Counted from the first letter of the stretch, positions 1 through 8,423 are shown. The stretch is DNA of 64,000 nucleotides from Cohnella phaseoli (GCF_003386235.1 NZ_QRDZ01000027.1:78073-142072); one strand, 5' to 3'. Notes: generated by a model from the sequence alone, not told the origin. Translations and numbers: made by a program.

Positions 1-1
1 G

Positions 2-784
2 CCGAACCACGGTATTCGCATTCTTCCCGGACCGTCATCGCTGTGGCTCGATGCCCGAGGCAAGAGACTGCCTGCTCCCAATTTCCCCGGCTTCGATACG
101 CTCGGCACGCTGGAGACGCTTCGCCACACGGGTTACGATTATTCATGGTTCATTCTGACGCAGAAAATCATCGAGAAGGAATTTGCGCTGTCCGGCTCGG
201 AGCAGACTCCGGATTTAACGGGCAAGAGCGTACGGCAGGTGTTGTCTCGGGTGCTGCCGGGACCTACCGCTCCGGTTCAGGCTTTCCTCGACAAAGGCGA
301 GGATTTCGTCGTGGCCGACAATCTGGCGGAGCTGGTGGCCGGAATGAACCGGCTGACCGGAGAAGGGCTGCTCCGCTTCGAAGAGATCGAGAGGCAGGTG
401 CTGGCGCGGGACCGGGAGATGGACAACGCGTTTACGAAGGATTTGCAAATTACCGCGCTTCGCGGCGCGCGCCAGTACAAAGGCGACAAGTTCATACGCG
501 TCGCGCGACCGCACAAGCTGCTCGACCCGAAGAGCGGACCGCTGATCGCCGTAAGATTGCATATCGTCAGCCGCAAGACGCTCGGCGGCCTGCAGACGGA
601 TCTGTCCGGGCGAGTACTAGGCACGGACGGTGCACCGGTCCCCGGTCTCTACGCTGCCGGCGAAGCTTCCGGATTCGGAGGAGGCGGCATGCACGGCTAC
701 CGCGCGCTGGAAGGCACCTTCCTCGGCGGCTGTCTGTTCTCGGGCCGGACGGCGGGGCGAGCGGCTGCGGAGGATATTGGGTGA
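2..784 (+). CDS. FAD-binding dehydrogenase (flavoprotein, C-terminal part)
   Basis: The gene is cut by the left edge; the frame is open from base 2 to TGA at 782-784, giving about 260 residues. The C-terminal part reads VPGLYAAGEASGFGGGGMHG followed by YRALEGTFLGGCLFSGRTAG. This is the typical FAD-contacting end of the fumarate reductase/3-ketosteroid dehydrogenase-like flavoprotein family (FAD_binding_2), where a glycine-rich AAGE motif binds the cofactor. The upstream stretch PNHGIRILPGPSSLWLDARG also fits these FAD-binding dehydrogenases. The substrate cannot be read from the sequence. The N-terminal dinucleotide-binding GxGxxG region lies outside the window. The family call is firm; a specific reaction is not assigned. 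Confidence 0.85.
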   Translation, partial: PNHGIRILPGPSSLWLDARGKRLPAPNFPGFDTLGTLETLRHTGYDYSWFILTQKIIEKEFALSGSEQTPDLTGKSVRQVLSRVLPGPTAPVQAFLDKGEDFVVADNLAELVAGMNRLTGEGLLRFEEIERQVLARDREMDNAFTKDLQITALRGARQYKGDKFIRVARPHKLLDPKSGPLIAVRLHIVSRKTLGGLQTDLSGRVLGTDGAPVPGLYAAGEASGFGGGGMHGYRALEGTFLGGCLFSGRTAGRAAAEDIG

Positions 785-933
785 GCTGGAGACATCGGAT
801 TTGCGAAGTTTCGTACTTGAAGGATGGAGATGCGGGGAACAGCGCGATAGGTACGGCACCTCTTAGCGTGCGCGATGGCGGTGCAGGAGCGTTTGCAGGA
901 GGAGGTGCAGATCCCGTCGATTCCATATTTGCC

Positions 934-1110
934 AATAAAGCGGATCTTCCGCTTTATTTCCGGATGCGGGGCTGATTCGGCGCGACTAATGCGGGTTTCC
1001 CGCTTTATTTTTCAAAAAATCCGCTTTTCCTGAAATTATAACGGAGAATCCGCCCTATTTTCCTCAAAATGGCTGAGTCCCCGCATTTAAGGCGGATTTT
1101 CCGCTCTATT
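934..1110 (-). repeat. 177-bp hairpin-rich intergenic repeat, copy 1
   Basis: This non-coding stretch fills most of the gap between the dehydrogenase and the YdeI-like gene. It contains four short dyads about 45 bp apart, built on the theme AAAGCGGA...TCCGCTTT. Clear ones are 934-958 (11-bp arms, 3-nt loop), 991-1003 and 1091-1104. Its reverse complement aligns nearly base for base, over an identical length of 177 bp, with the repeat at 8184-8360. The short frames reading KADLPLYFRMRG or similar here are repeat translations, not genes. The remainder of the 785-1184 gap shows nothing else I can support. Confidence 0.85.
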
Positions 1111-1184
1111 GCATTATCGTCCAACTGGCTCTTCTCGGCAGAAAGGGTTGATTTCGGATCGAAAAAAGATTGGAGGAGACCGCA

Positions 1185-1628
1185 ATGAAATTCAAAACGA
1201 CGATCGAGCTTGCCGGCAAGACCGCCACAGGTTTGCATGTGCCTGATGAGGTAGTGGCTTCTCTCGGCCAAGGCAAGAAGCCAGCGGTCCGTGTCACCGT
1301 TGGCAGCCATACGTACAGAACGACGGTAGCCGTTATGGGCGGAAGGTTTATGATCCCGTTAAGCGCGGAAAACCGGACGGCGGCCGGAGTCGCCGCCGGA
1401 GACGAGGTCGAAGTCGGCATCGAGCTCGATCTCGAGCCTCGCGAGGTGGAGGTTCCGCCGGACTTCGCGGACGCGCTGGCGGAAGAGCCCGACGCGCATA
1501 AGGCGTTCGAAGGGTTGTCCTACAGCAACAAGAGGCGAATCGTTCTTTCCATCGAAGAGGCCAAGACGGAGGAGACGAGGCGCAAACGGATCGTTAAAGC
1601 GATCGCTTCACTGAAGGAGAACGTCTGA
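1185..1628 (+). CDS. YdeI/OmdA-like protein with DUF1905 domain
   Basis: A 147-residue protein. Residues about 1-95 resemble DUF1905 (MKFKTTIELAGKTATGLHVP, then AVRVTVGSHTYRTTVAVMGG). The C-terminal 50 residues resemble the YdeI/OmdA (bacteriocin-protection) family, with PPDFADALAEEPDAHKAFEG followed by an Arg/Lys-rich helix. The molecular function of this family is poorly known. The ATG at 1185 is chosen because GGAGG at 1172-1176 sits 8 nt upstream; an in-frame TTG at 1170 overlaps that ribosome binding site. Its 3' end overlaps the convergent transporter gene by 35 bp. Confidence 0.8.
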   Translation: MKFKTTIELAGKTATGLHVPDEVVASLGQGKKPAVRVTVGSHTYRTTVAVMGGRFMIPLSAENRTAAGVAAGDEVEVGIELDLEPREVEVPPDFADALAEEPDAHKAFEGLSYSNKRRIVLSIEEAKTEETRRKRIVKAIASLKENV

Positions 1629-2538
1629 CTTCCGGAGCTGCCGGGAACAGTCGGATCTGCGTGAAGACGACGCCGGCGATAATGACGGCCGCTCCGATCA
1701 AGTCGTAGTAAAACAGCTTTTCGTCCAGGAACAGAACGCCCGCCACCATCGTAATGACAGTAGCCAGGTTGATGAAGACGCTGACCTGCGAAGCTTTCAG
1801 CACGGACAGGGCATAATTGGACAGAAGCGCACTTCCTAACGAAGCCGCGATTCCCAAGTAGAGTACGGACATCAGGAAGCTGCTGTCGCCCAAAGGCTCG
1901 AAATAGGTGGACAACGTACCGCTGGCTTGATGCTGAATCAGCGCCGAGACGTTAAATACGATAAATCCGAATGAAATCGTGACGAACGCCAGCTCGAATG
2001 GAGAGAACCTGCCTTTGGTCCTCCTCACGAGAACGCTGTAACCGGCGGAGGACAGAGAGGACAAGAGAATCAGGAACGAGCCGAGCAAAGACGCGCCGGC
2101 CGGATGAACGCCCTGCATGATGAAGATGAAGACGAAGCCGCCCGTAGAGAGCAGGATGGCCAGCTTTTGCTGCAGGGTGGAATGCTCCTTCAGGAAGGAA
2201 GCGGCCATCACCAGCGTAAACACGGGAATGCAGGCTTGGATGATGCCGGCCGCGGAAGACGTCGTATAGGCCAGTCCGAACGTCTGGAACAGAAAAAAGC
2301 CTGCCGGATAGAGCAGCGCGATCGGTAGAATGGCGAGTAGATCCTTCCGCCCGAGGGAGAGCTTGATCTTGCCGAGCGCCACCGGGATCAAGGCCGCGAG
2401 CAGCGAGATCGTGAATCGATGCGCTAGCGTGTCGAGCGGGCTGGCAGTCGTCAGGCTGATTTTCACGAACAGGAAAGAAAAGCCGATGATGGCGGTGTAA
2501 ACGAGCGTTGCGATGTAAGCTTTGCCGGTCTGATTCAT
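1594..2538 (-). CDS. EamA/DMT-family transporter
   Basis: A 314-residue, very hydrophobic protein with about ten predicted membrane segments in two EamA repeats, the normal size for drug/metabolite transporters. A typical feature is the repeated helix pattern with GFSFLFVKISL near the N-terminus and LDEKLFYYDLIGAAVIIAG near the C-terminus. The start MNQTGKAY at 2538 is preceded by GGAGGATCC on the minus strand; a longer frame to 2646 would run into the divergent regulator. The gene is transcribed away from a MocR regulator, a common arrangement in which the regulator controls the exporter. The cargo is unknown. The 3' end overlaps the YdeI-like gene tail to tail. Confidence 0.85.
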   Translation of the reverse strand: MNQTGKAYIATLVYTAIIGFSFLFVKISLTTASPLDTLAHRFTISLLAALIPVALGKIKLSLGRKDLLAILPIALLYPAGFFLFQTFGLAYTTSSAAGIIQACIPVFTLVMAASFLKEHSTLQQKLAILLSTGGFVFIFIMQGVHPAGASLLGSFLILLSSLSSAGYSVLVRRTKGRFSPFELAFVTISFGFIVFNVSALIQHQASGTLSTYFEPLGDSSFLMSVLYLGIAASLGSALLSNYALSVLKASQVSVFINLATVITMVAGVLFLDEKLFYYDLIGAAVIIAGVVFTQIRLFPAAPEVRRSPSVKRSL

Positions 2539-2618
2539 AGATGGATCCTCCAAACGAAAATAGCGATAACGACATCGTAACCTCGAAACAGTTCGGTTAC
2601 AATGAAAGAAACCGGTAA

Positions 2619-2632
2619 CTGTACCGGTACAG
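2619..2632. promoter_or_regulatory. Perfect 14-bp palindrome in divergent exporter/regulator promoter
   Basis: CTGTACCGGTACAG is a perfect palindrome 12 bp upstream of the MocR start codon. The ACCGGTA word occurs twice, at 2611-2617 and again inside the palindrome. It lies in the 106-bp divergent region between the EamA gene and the MocR gene, so it is the best candidate operator for that regulator. The link to MocR is inferred from position only. Confidence 0.5.
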
Positions 2633-2644
2633 AGGAGCGGGAGC

Positions 2645-3988
2645 ATGTATATCTACTATCGGATTGCGGACGAATTGGAGGAAGGCATCAAGCAGGGAAC
2701 CTATCGAGAGGGAAAAAAGCTGCCCTCGGTTCGCGAGCTTTGCGCAGTCTATCGCTGCAACAAGAGTACTGCAATCCAGGCGCTAAAGGAGCTGGAAAAT
2801 CGGAAGCTGGCCTATGTCGTTCCGCGTAGCGGACATTACGTGCTGAAGAGGTCGTTCCAGTCCGCGCGGGAGCCTCGGGGCGAATACGACTTCGCGACCG
2901 CTGCGCCGGATTGGAACGCGTTCCCTTATGCAGAATTCCAGCACTGCATCCGCAAGGCGATGGATTTCTATCAGCGGGATTTGTTCGGCTACGGAACGCA
3001 GAGAGGGCTGCCCGCGCTGCTGAAAGCTGCCAAACAGCAGCTGGAAAGCCATCAGGTGTTCGCCAAGGAGGAGCGGCTGATTGTGACGTCCGGCGTTCAG
3101 GAGGCGCTGTTTATCCTGATCTCGATGCCGTTTCCGAACGGAAAGGAGACGATTCTCGTCGAGCAGCCGGGTTATCATCTGGTCGTGGAGTACTTGAATC
3201 GGTTCGGCCGCAAAGCCCTCGGGATCGAAAGAACCGCCCATGGAATCGATCTGGCCCGGCTGGAGGAACTGTTTCGACAGGGCGACATCAAGTTTTTCTG
3301 CACGATGCCCCGCTTTCACAATCCGCTCGGAACGTCCTATTCAAAGCAAGAGAAGCTGGCGATATTGAAGCTTGCGCATAAGTATGACGTGTACATCGTC
3401 GAGGACGATTTTCTCGCAGACTTCGAACGGGATGCCAAGGCGGACCCGATCTACAGCTATGATGCGCACAATCGCGTCGTCTACTTGAAAAGCTATTCGA
3501 AGATTATGTTTCCGGGACTGCGGATCGGCGTGGCTGTGCTCCCTCCGACGCTGATGCCCGTTTTTCAGGAATATCGGACGTATATCCACATCGACAGCTC
3601 CATGATCTCGCAGGGTGCGTTGGAAATCTATATTCAGAGCGGCATGTTCGAGCATCACCGTGATAAAATCCAGACGCCCTATCTCCGTCGCGCCCAAGCG
3701 CTGAACGATGCGGTGGGCGTCATGGGCGCGACGCTTCCGGACCTCGTCCGGCTGGCCGGGCCGACCGGTTGCATGCATACGCATATCGAGCTGGATCGGC
3801 GCGTGAATGTAGATAGACTGATCGAAGGCGCGGAGCGCAGGGGCGTCGTTGTCGAGACGGCGAACATCAACTATCTCGCCGACTTCCCGAGGCGCAAAAT
3901 CGTTAAGCTGAACGTGTCCATGGTCGAGGCGGAACGGATTGGGGAAGGGATCGGGCGGTTGGCGGAGGTTTTGTCGACGCTTCGGTAA
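2645..3988 (+). CDS. MocR-type transcriptional regulator (GntR HTH + aminotransferase-like domain)
   Basis: A 447-residue two-domain regulator. Residues 1-70 form a GntR winged helix (YRIADELEEGIKQGTYREGK, then LPSVRELCAVYRCNKSTAIQ). Residues about 90-447 form a fold-type I aminotransferase-like domain that binds pyridoxal phosphate. The expected PLP lysine lies in VVYLKSYSKIMFPGLRIGV (SYSK), with the preceding EDDFLADF element. Such proteins sense PLP or PLP-linked amino compounds and usually control one neighbouring gene. Here the partner is probably the divergent EamA transporter. The ATG at 2645 follows GAGGAGCGGG. The effector is unknown. Confidence 0.9.
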   Translation: MYIYYRIADELEEGIKQGTYREGKKLPSVRELCAVYRCNKSTAIQALKELENRKLAYVVPRSGHYVLKRSFQSAREPRGEYDFATAAPDWNAFPYAEFQHCIRKAMDFYQRDLFGYGTQRGLPALLKAAKQQLESHQVFAKEERLIVTSGVQEALFILISMPFPNGKETILVEQPGYHLVVEYLNRFGRKALGIERTAHGIDLARLEELFRQGDIKFFCTMPRFHNPLGTSYSKQEKLAILKLAHKYDVYIVEDDFLADFERDAKADPIYSYDAHNRVVYLKSYSKIMFPGLRIGVAVLPPTLMPVFQEYRTYIHIDSSMISQGALEIYIQSGMFEHHRDKIQTPYLRRAQALNDAVGVMGATLPDLVRLAGPTGCMHTHIELDRRVNVDRLIEGAERRGVVVETANINYLADFPRRKIVKLNVSMVEAERIGEGIGRLAEVLSTLR

Positions 3989-4022
3989 AAAAAGGATTGC
4001 ATCCCGTCGGTCTTTCTGTTAT

Positions 4023-4053
4023 TTTTGATATTAACAAATTGTTATTATCAAAA
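4023..4053. promoter_or_regulatory. 31-nt near-perfect palindrome, candidate NrtR operator
   Basis: The segment is a 15-1-15 inverted repeat with only one mismatched base pair. Its left arm begins TTTTGATATTAACAA and the right arm ends in TATCAAAA. It lies about 60 bp upstream of pnuC, the first gene of an operon that encodes an NrtR-type Nudix regulator. NrtR proteins bind AT-rich palindromes of about 21 bp upstream of NAD genes, so autoregulation of the operon is the natural reading. The site also contains TTGATA-like hexamers that could belong to the promoter. Confidence 0.65.
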
Positions 4054-4111
4054 CATTACAAAGATGTTCGCTTCAGCATTCGATGGGCGGGCGGCAGTCG
4101 GAGGGATACGG

Positions 4112-4792
4112 ATGAAGAAGCTGTGGGGCAGTTGGAACGTTTACGAGATCGCATGGCTGGCTTTGTTTTCGGGAGTCGCCATCGCGTTGACGGTTATTAT
4201 GAAGGATACTGTATTTGGTTTTACCGTGTTTCTCACAGGCGTCCTCTGCGTCGTATTGGCGGCCAAAGGCAATCTGATGACTTACGTGTTCGGAATGTAC
4301 AATACGTTCGGTTACGCTTATCTGGCTTACACGAACGGGCTGTTCGGCGAGGTGGGGCTGAACCTGCTATTCTTCGTGCCGATGAATGTGGTCGGTTTCG
4401 TTATGTGGAAGAAGCATCTTCGCGGCAATCAACAGGTTAGTATGAGGCAGCTGGATATTAGAGGTTTGGTGATTGTGGCGGCGATCTGCGTGGCGGGCAG
4501 CGGTGCTCTCGGGTATGGCCTGTCGTTGATCGAGGGGCAGAATTCGCCTTACATCGACGCGCTGACGACTGTTTTATCGATTGTGGCGACGATTTTGATG
4601 GTGAGAAGATACAAGGAGCAATGGCTTGTCTACATTGTGCTTAATGTTTTCACGGTGCTGCTGTGGGTGATCCGAACGGCGGACGGCAGCCCGGACGGCA
4701 TGCTGATGATCGTGATGTGGAGCGCGTATCTGGTCAATGCGATATACGGCTACTACACGTGGAATAAAGGGGCAAGGGAGGCGCGGGCATGA
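4112..4792 (+). CDS. pnuC: PnuC-type nicotinamide riboside transporter
   Basis: A 226-residue membrane protein with about seven hydrophobic segments. It has typical PnuC features: GNLMTYVFGMYNTFGYAYLA in the first half, with FVPMNVVGFVMWKKH following, and RRYKEQWLVYIVLNVFTVLLWV in the second half. PnuC proteins import nicotinamide riboside by facilitated diffusion, trapped by phosphorylation inside the cell. The ATG at 4112 has GGAGGG at 4100-4105; the frame is open further upstream to 4025 but without a ribosome binding site. Its stop overlaps the next start by 4 nt (ATGA), suggesting translational coupling to the kinase that would trap the substrate. Confidence 0.9.
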   Translation: MKKLWGSWNVYEIAWLALFSGVAIALTVIMKDTVFGFTVFLTGVLCVVLAAKGNLMTYVFGMYNTFGYAYLAYTNGLFGEVGLNLLFFVPMNVVGFVMWKKHLRGNQQVSMRQLDIRGLVIVAAICVAGSGALGYGLSLIEGQNSPYIDALTTVLSIVATILMVRRYKEQWLVYIVLNVFTVLLWVIRTADGSPDGMLMIVMWSAYLVNAIYGYYTWNKGAREARA

Positions 4793-5820
4793 AAACGTTG
4801 GGTTTAACGCTGGGCAAATTCGCCCCGCTGCATAAGGGACATCAATATATGTTCGAGACGGCTTTGCGCGAGGTCGACGAGCTGATCGTGGTCATTTACG
4901 AGACGGATGTGACTCCGGTTCCGCTGCAGGTTCGCGCCGCCTGGATTCGCAAGCTGTACCCGACCGTCAGAGTCATCGAGGCGTGGGCCGGGCCGGACGG
5001 CTATTCGAACGACCGGGAGCACGAGATTCGCGAGGAACAGTACATTCTCGGACTGTTGAACGGCGAGCAGGTGACGCATTTCTATTCCAGCGAGTTTTAT
5101 GGCGAGCATATGAGCAAGGCGCTCGGCGCAATCGACCGGCGGGTGGACGAAGCGCGCGGCGTCGTGCCGATCTCGGCGACGATGGTTCGCTCCGATCCGT
5201 ACAAATACCGGGAATTCGTCAGCGATATCGTCTATCGGGACTTGATCGTTAAAGTCGTCTTCGTAGGAGCGATGTCGACGGGGAAATCCACGATTACCGA
5301 GGCGCTGGCCAAACGGTACGGAACGACGTTTGCAAGCGAATACGGCCGGGATTACTGGACCGAGCATCAAGTGGACCGCAGAATCGATCTGCCGGCCTTC
5401 GACGAGATTGCGATCGGCCACCTTGAACGTGAAGAGCAGGCGCTGCTGGAGGCGAATCGCTACTTGTTTGTGGACACTAATGCGATTACGACCTATATGT
5501 TCGCGCTTGATTATCACGGAACGGCGCCGGAGCTGCTCACCCGGATTGCGCTCGAGAACGCGCAGCGGTACGACCTGTTCTTCCTGTGCGACGACGACAT
5601 TCCGTACGACGATACATGGGACCGGAGCGGGGATCAGAAGCGCCATGTGTTCCACAAGCAGATCATTGCGGATTTGAAGCAGCGCCGGATTCCCTACATC
5701 ACGCTGAGGGGCGACCTGGAGGAACGAATGAGCAAGGTCGCCGAGGTACTGGCCCGGTTTATGCCTTATAGCAACTTTTTCGGAGAGCTGACCGACAGAG
5801 GTTCAAGCAGATTGTCGTGA
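4789..5820 (+). CDS. nadR: NadR-like NMN adenylyltransferase / nicotinamide riboside kinase
   Basis: A 343-residue bifunctional enzyme. Residues 1-150 form a nucleotidyltransferase domain: LGKFAPLHKGH with HxGH at 15-18, and ISATMVRSDPYKYR corresponding to the ISxTxxR motif. Residues about 153-335 form a P-loop kinase with Walker A GAMSTGKST. This is the arrangement of NadR without its N-terminal DNA-binding domain: the kinase phosphorylates nicotinamide riboside to NMN and the adenylyltransferase makes NAD. It follows pnuC with an ATGA overlap, so uptake and conversion are encoded together. The lack of an HTH fits a separate regulator, NrtR, being encoded immediately downstream. Confidence 0.9.
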   Translation: MKTLGLTLGKFAPLHKGHQYMFETALREVDELIVVIYETDVTPVPLQVRAAWIRKLYPTVRVIEAWAGPDGYSNDREHEIREEQYILGLLNGEQVTHFYSSEFYGEHMSKALGAIDRRVDEARGVVPISATMVRSDPYKYREFVSDIVYRDLIVKVVFVGAMSTGKSTITEALAKRYGTTFASEYGRDYWTEHQVDRRIDLPAFDEIAIGHLEREEQALLEANRYLFVDTNAITTYMFALDYHGTAPELLTRIALENAQRYDLFFLCDDDIPYDDTWDRSGDQKRHVFHKQIIADLKQRRIPYITLRGDLEERMSKVAEVLARFMPYSNFFGELTDRGSSRLS

Positions 5821-5874
5821 GCGAGCATGTTGAGCGTAAGGGCAGAACGAACGAGATTGGACGGGGATAAAAAA

Positions 5875-6771
5875 ATGGACGTGCGGGATCGCGACGGTTT
5901 GACGGAGAGGGAGTTTTTAGAGCGGTATAGCGCAGGCGACTACGAGCGGCCTTCCGTGGCGGCGGATATGGTCATTTTCACCGTGACGGATGAGGAAGAA
6001 GACAACTACCGCAAGCTTCCGGAGAAGGAGCTGAGGGTTCTGCTCATCCAGCGCGGCGGCCACCCCTATCTGGGACGTTGGGCGCTGCCGGGCGGCTTTG
6101 TTCGGCCGACGGAGACGACGGAGCAGGCCGCACAGCGGGAGCTGAGCGAGGAAACGGGCGTGGACAACGTCTATCTGGAGCAGCTATACACGTTTAGCGA
6201 TATTGGGCGCGATCCTCGGACATGGGTGATGAGCTGCTCGTATATGGCGCTGATCGATGCCGGCAAAGTGCAGGTGCGGGCGGGAGACGATGCGGCGAAC
6301 GCCGCGTGGTTTAAGGTGGCTTACCGTCTCCTGGGGGAAGGGAAGGAGCTGCTTAAGGACGGCGGATACGTGAGAACGCAGCAGCACGAGCTTAGGCTGG
6401 TGTCGGAGCACGGCGAGTTGACCGCGATCGTGGAGCGGGCACAAACGGTGACCGAGACGGCTTCCTGCACGTCCTACAGGGTCGTGTCCAACGACGGGCT
6501 GGCGTTCGATCATGCCAAAATTATCGCGTACGCGATTGAACGTCTGCGAGGCAAAGTGAACTATACGGATATCGCGCTGCATTTGATGCCGAAGCTGTTT
6601 ACGCTGACGGAGCTGCAGCAGGTGTACGAGGTCATTCTGGACAAGGAGCTGCTGAAAGCCGCCTTCCGGCGCAAAGTGGCCGATCTCGTCGCCGAGACGG
6701 ACCATTACACGGAAAACGTCGGTCATCGTCCGTCCCGCTTATATCGCAGAAATTTGGAGGAATTGCGATGA
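5875..6771 (+). CDS. nrtR: NrtR-type Nudix transcriptional regulator of NAD metabolism
   Basis: About 298 residues. The N-terminal Nudix domain contains a complete Nudix box at about residues 74-96 (GGFVRPTE, then RELSEETGV), matching GX5EX7REUXEEXGU. The C-terminal part (about 225-298) resembles the winged helix of NrtR proteins (VNYTDIALHLMPKLFTLTEL). NrtR represses NAD biosynthesis genes and is released by ADP-ribose. The intact box means hydrolase activity cannot be excluded. The ATG at 5875 is preferred because GGGG at 5863-5866 lies 8 nt upstream; an in-frame ATG at 5827 is possible. It sits in the NAD operon, and its stop overlaps the NADAR start by 4 nt. Confidence 0.85.
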   Translation: MDVRDRDGLTEREFLERYSAGDYERPSVAADMVIFTVTDEEEDNYRKLPEKELRVLLIQRGGHPYLGRWALPGGFVRPTETTEQAAQRELSEETGVDNVYLEQLYTFSDIGRDPRTWVMSCSYMALIDAGKVQVRAGDDAANAAWFKVAYRLLGEGKELLKDGGYVRTQQHELRLVSEHGELTAIVERAQTVTETASCTSYRVVSNDGLAFDHAKIIAYAIERLRGKVNYTDIALHLMPKLFTLTELQQVYEVILDKELLKAAFRRKVADLVAETDHYTENVGHRPSRLYRRNLEELR

Positions 6772-7355
6772 TTTACGATTTGGAACAGCTGCGGAGCGCC
6801 TGTCGGGCGGGCCGCAAGTTTAAATATTTGTTTTTCTGGGGCCATACGCCGCCTGTCGACGGTAGCGTGAACCAGAGCTGCTTAAGCCAATGGTGGATGA
6901 GCCCTTTTGAAATAGAAGGAACGGAGTACTCCTGCACCGAGCAGTACATGATGGCCGAGAAGGCGAGGCTGTTCGGAGACGGCGAGATGCTGGCGGCAAT
7001 TATGCAGGCCAAGCATCCTAAGGAAATGAAGGCGTTCGGCCGCTCCGTAGGAAACTTCGACAAGGACGTGTGGGAAAGTCGCTGCTACGAGATCGTGAAG
7101 CGGGGCTGCTTGGCTAAATTTTCGCAAAACCCGCAGCTTTGGGACTTCTTGAAGTCAACCCGCAATCGCATTTTGGTCGAGGCCAGCCCTCCTGACCGCA
7201 TCTGGGGCATCGGCATGGGGCAGTCCAATCCGAACGCGGACAATCCGCTGCAATGGCGGGGAAGAAATCTGCTCGGCTTTGCGCTGACCGAGGCGCGCGA
7301 CGAGCTGCTACAGAAAGAAGGGAATACGAATGAACCGCAAAGAGATCGCACATGA
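6768..7355 (+). CDS. NADAR-family (YbiA-like) protein
   Basis: A 195-residue protein that matches the NADAR/YbiA family: FFWGHTP near residue 24, LSQWWMSPFEIEG, YSCTEQYMMAEKARLFGD, and the C-terminal ILVEASPPDRIWGIGMG followed by WRGRNLLGFAL. Members act on N-glycosidic bonds of nucleotide or ADP-ribose derivatives. Some remove ADP-ribose from guanine bases, others cleave riboflavin-pathway intermediates. The operon context with an NrtR regulator and a PARG-like enzyme favours an ADP-ribose role here. It starts within the nrtR stop (ATGA) and overlaps the next gene by 26 nt. Family call firm, substrate inferred. Confidence 0.85.
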   Translation: MIYDLEQLRSACRAGRKFKYLFFWGHTPPVDGSVNQSCLSQWWMSPFEIEGTEYSCTEQYMMAEKARLFGDGEMLAAIMQAKHPKEMKAFGRSVGNFDKDVWESRCYEIVKRGCLAKFSQNPQLWDFLKSTRNRILVEASPPDRIWGIGMGQSNPNADNPLQWRGRNLLGFALTEARDELLQKEGNTNEPQRDRT

Positions 7356-8157
7356 GACCGTGCGCATAATGGAACAAGGTTGGTACGAATATGAGGGGCG
7401 ACGGATCGACTTCTCGGTGCAGCAGAAGCGCTCAGAGGAAGCCAGCGTGCTGATCTCCCCGGAGCAGGGGCGAGAGATGGCAGCTCGGGTACAGATCCCG
7501 GAGACGCGGTCCGTGGCAGGGCGAGATCGCCGTTCCGTCGCCAACGAACCGACCGTCAAGGCGATTCTGGATTTCGCGAAAGCCGGAAAGCCTCGCGTCG
7601 GCGTACTGAATTTCGCCAGCGCCAAAAACCCCGGAGGAGGCTTCCTGAACGGAGCCATGGCGCAGGAGGAAAGCTTGGCCGCTTCCAGCGGACTGTACGG
7701 CACGCTGCTGCGCAACGATGAATATTACAAAGCCAACCGCGCTTACTCGTCCATGATGTACACCGACAATGCCATCTACTCCCCCGACGTCGTTTTTTTC
7801 CGGGATGAACGGTTTGAATTGCTGCATGCTCCGGTGACGGCCTCGGTGCTGACGCTGCCCGCAGTCAACTTCGGACAGGTGCTGTTGAAAGGGGAAGATC
7901 CGGCTAAGGCCGAGCAGGCGATGAAGGACCGGATGCGGCTCGCGCTTGCGATTTTTGCTTCGATGGGGGATGAGAATTTGATCCTCGGAGCCTACGGCTG
8001 CGGCGTGTTCCGCAACGATCCGGTCAAGGTGGCTGCCTGGTGGAGGGAGCTGCTGGACTCGGAAGGGTATGGCGCTCTGTTCGGTGAAATCCGTTTTTCC
8101 GTACTGGACGCCAAGGATGGAAAATGTATTAGCGCCTTTGAGCGGGAGTTTGGATGA
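7330..8157 (+). CDS. PARG-like macrodomain protein (DUF2263/TIGR02452 type)
   Basis: A 275-residue protein with the bacterial-type poly(ADP-ribose) glycohydrolase signature GGG-X7-QEE at residues 102-114, inside NFASAKNPGGG and GAMAQEESLAASSGLYGTLL. The second Glu of QEE is the catalytic residue in characterised enzymes, and it is present. A later ILGAYGCGVFRNDP segment closes the macrodomain. The expected role is hydrolysis of ADP-ribose from modified proteins or polymers. ATG 7330 follows GAAGGGAA, and the start lies inside the NADAR gene, so the two are probably translated together. It is the last gene before the 177-bp repeat. Confidence 0.85.
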   Translation: MNRKEIAHETVRIMEQGWYEYEGRRIDFSVQQKRSEEASVLISPEQGREMAARVQIPETRSVAGRDRRSVANEPTVKAILDFAKAGKPRVGVLNFASAKNPGGGFLNGAMAQEESLAASSGLYGTLLRNDEYYKANRAYSSMMYTDNAIYSPDVVFFRDERFELLHAPVTASVLTLPAVNFGQVLLKGEDPAKAEQAMKDRMRLALAIFASMGDENLILGAYGCGVFRNDPVKVAAWWRELLDSEGYGALFGEIRFSVLDAKDGKCISAFEREFG

Positions 8158-8183
8158 GAACAGGAAGTTGGAACGATCATGCG

Positions 8184-8360
8184 ATAAAGCGGAAAATCCG
8201 CCTTAAATGCGCGAAACGGCCCATTTTGAAGGAAATAGAGCGGATTATCGGCTTTAAATTCGAGAAAAGCTGATTTTTTGAAAAATAAAGCGGAAAATCG
8301 GCTTTAATCGGGCCGAATCAGCCTGGCAGCCGGAAATAAAGCGGGAGACTCGCCTTATTT
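8184..8360 (+). repeat. 177-bp hairpin-rich intergenic repeat, copy 2
   Basis: This sequence between the PARG-like gene and kptA is the inverted counterpart of 934-1110. It has the same four dyads in the same order, separated by conserved linkers such as GAAAATAGGG/GAAATAGAGCGG and the TTTTTTGAAAAATAAAGCGG block. The small dyads could fold as RNA hairpins and may act as a weak terminator for the NAD operon. No open frame here looks real. Confidence 0.85.
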
Positions 8361-8423
8361 AAAAATGCTGCGAAATTAGCCGTACACTTTACAAAAAGTT
8401 TATGAAGAGAGGAGGGTTGCAAG

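Noticed and set aside
4804..5655. 283-codon minus-strand frame opposite the NadR-like gene
   Set aside because: The plus strand has diagnostic HxGH, ISxTxxR and Walker A motifs; the minus frame has none.
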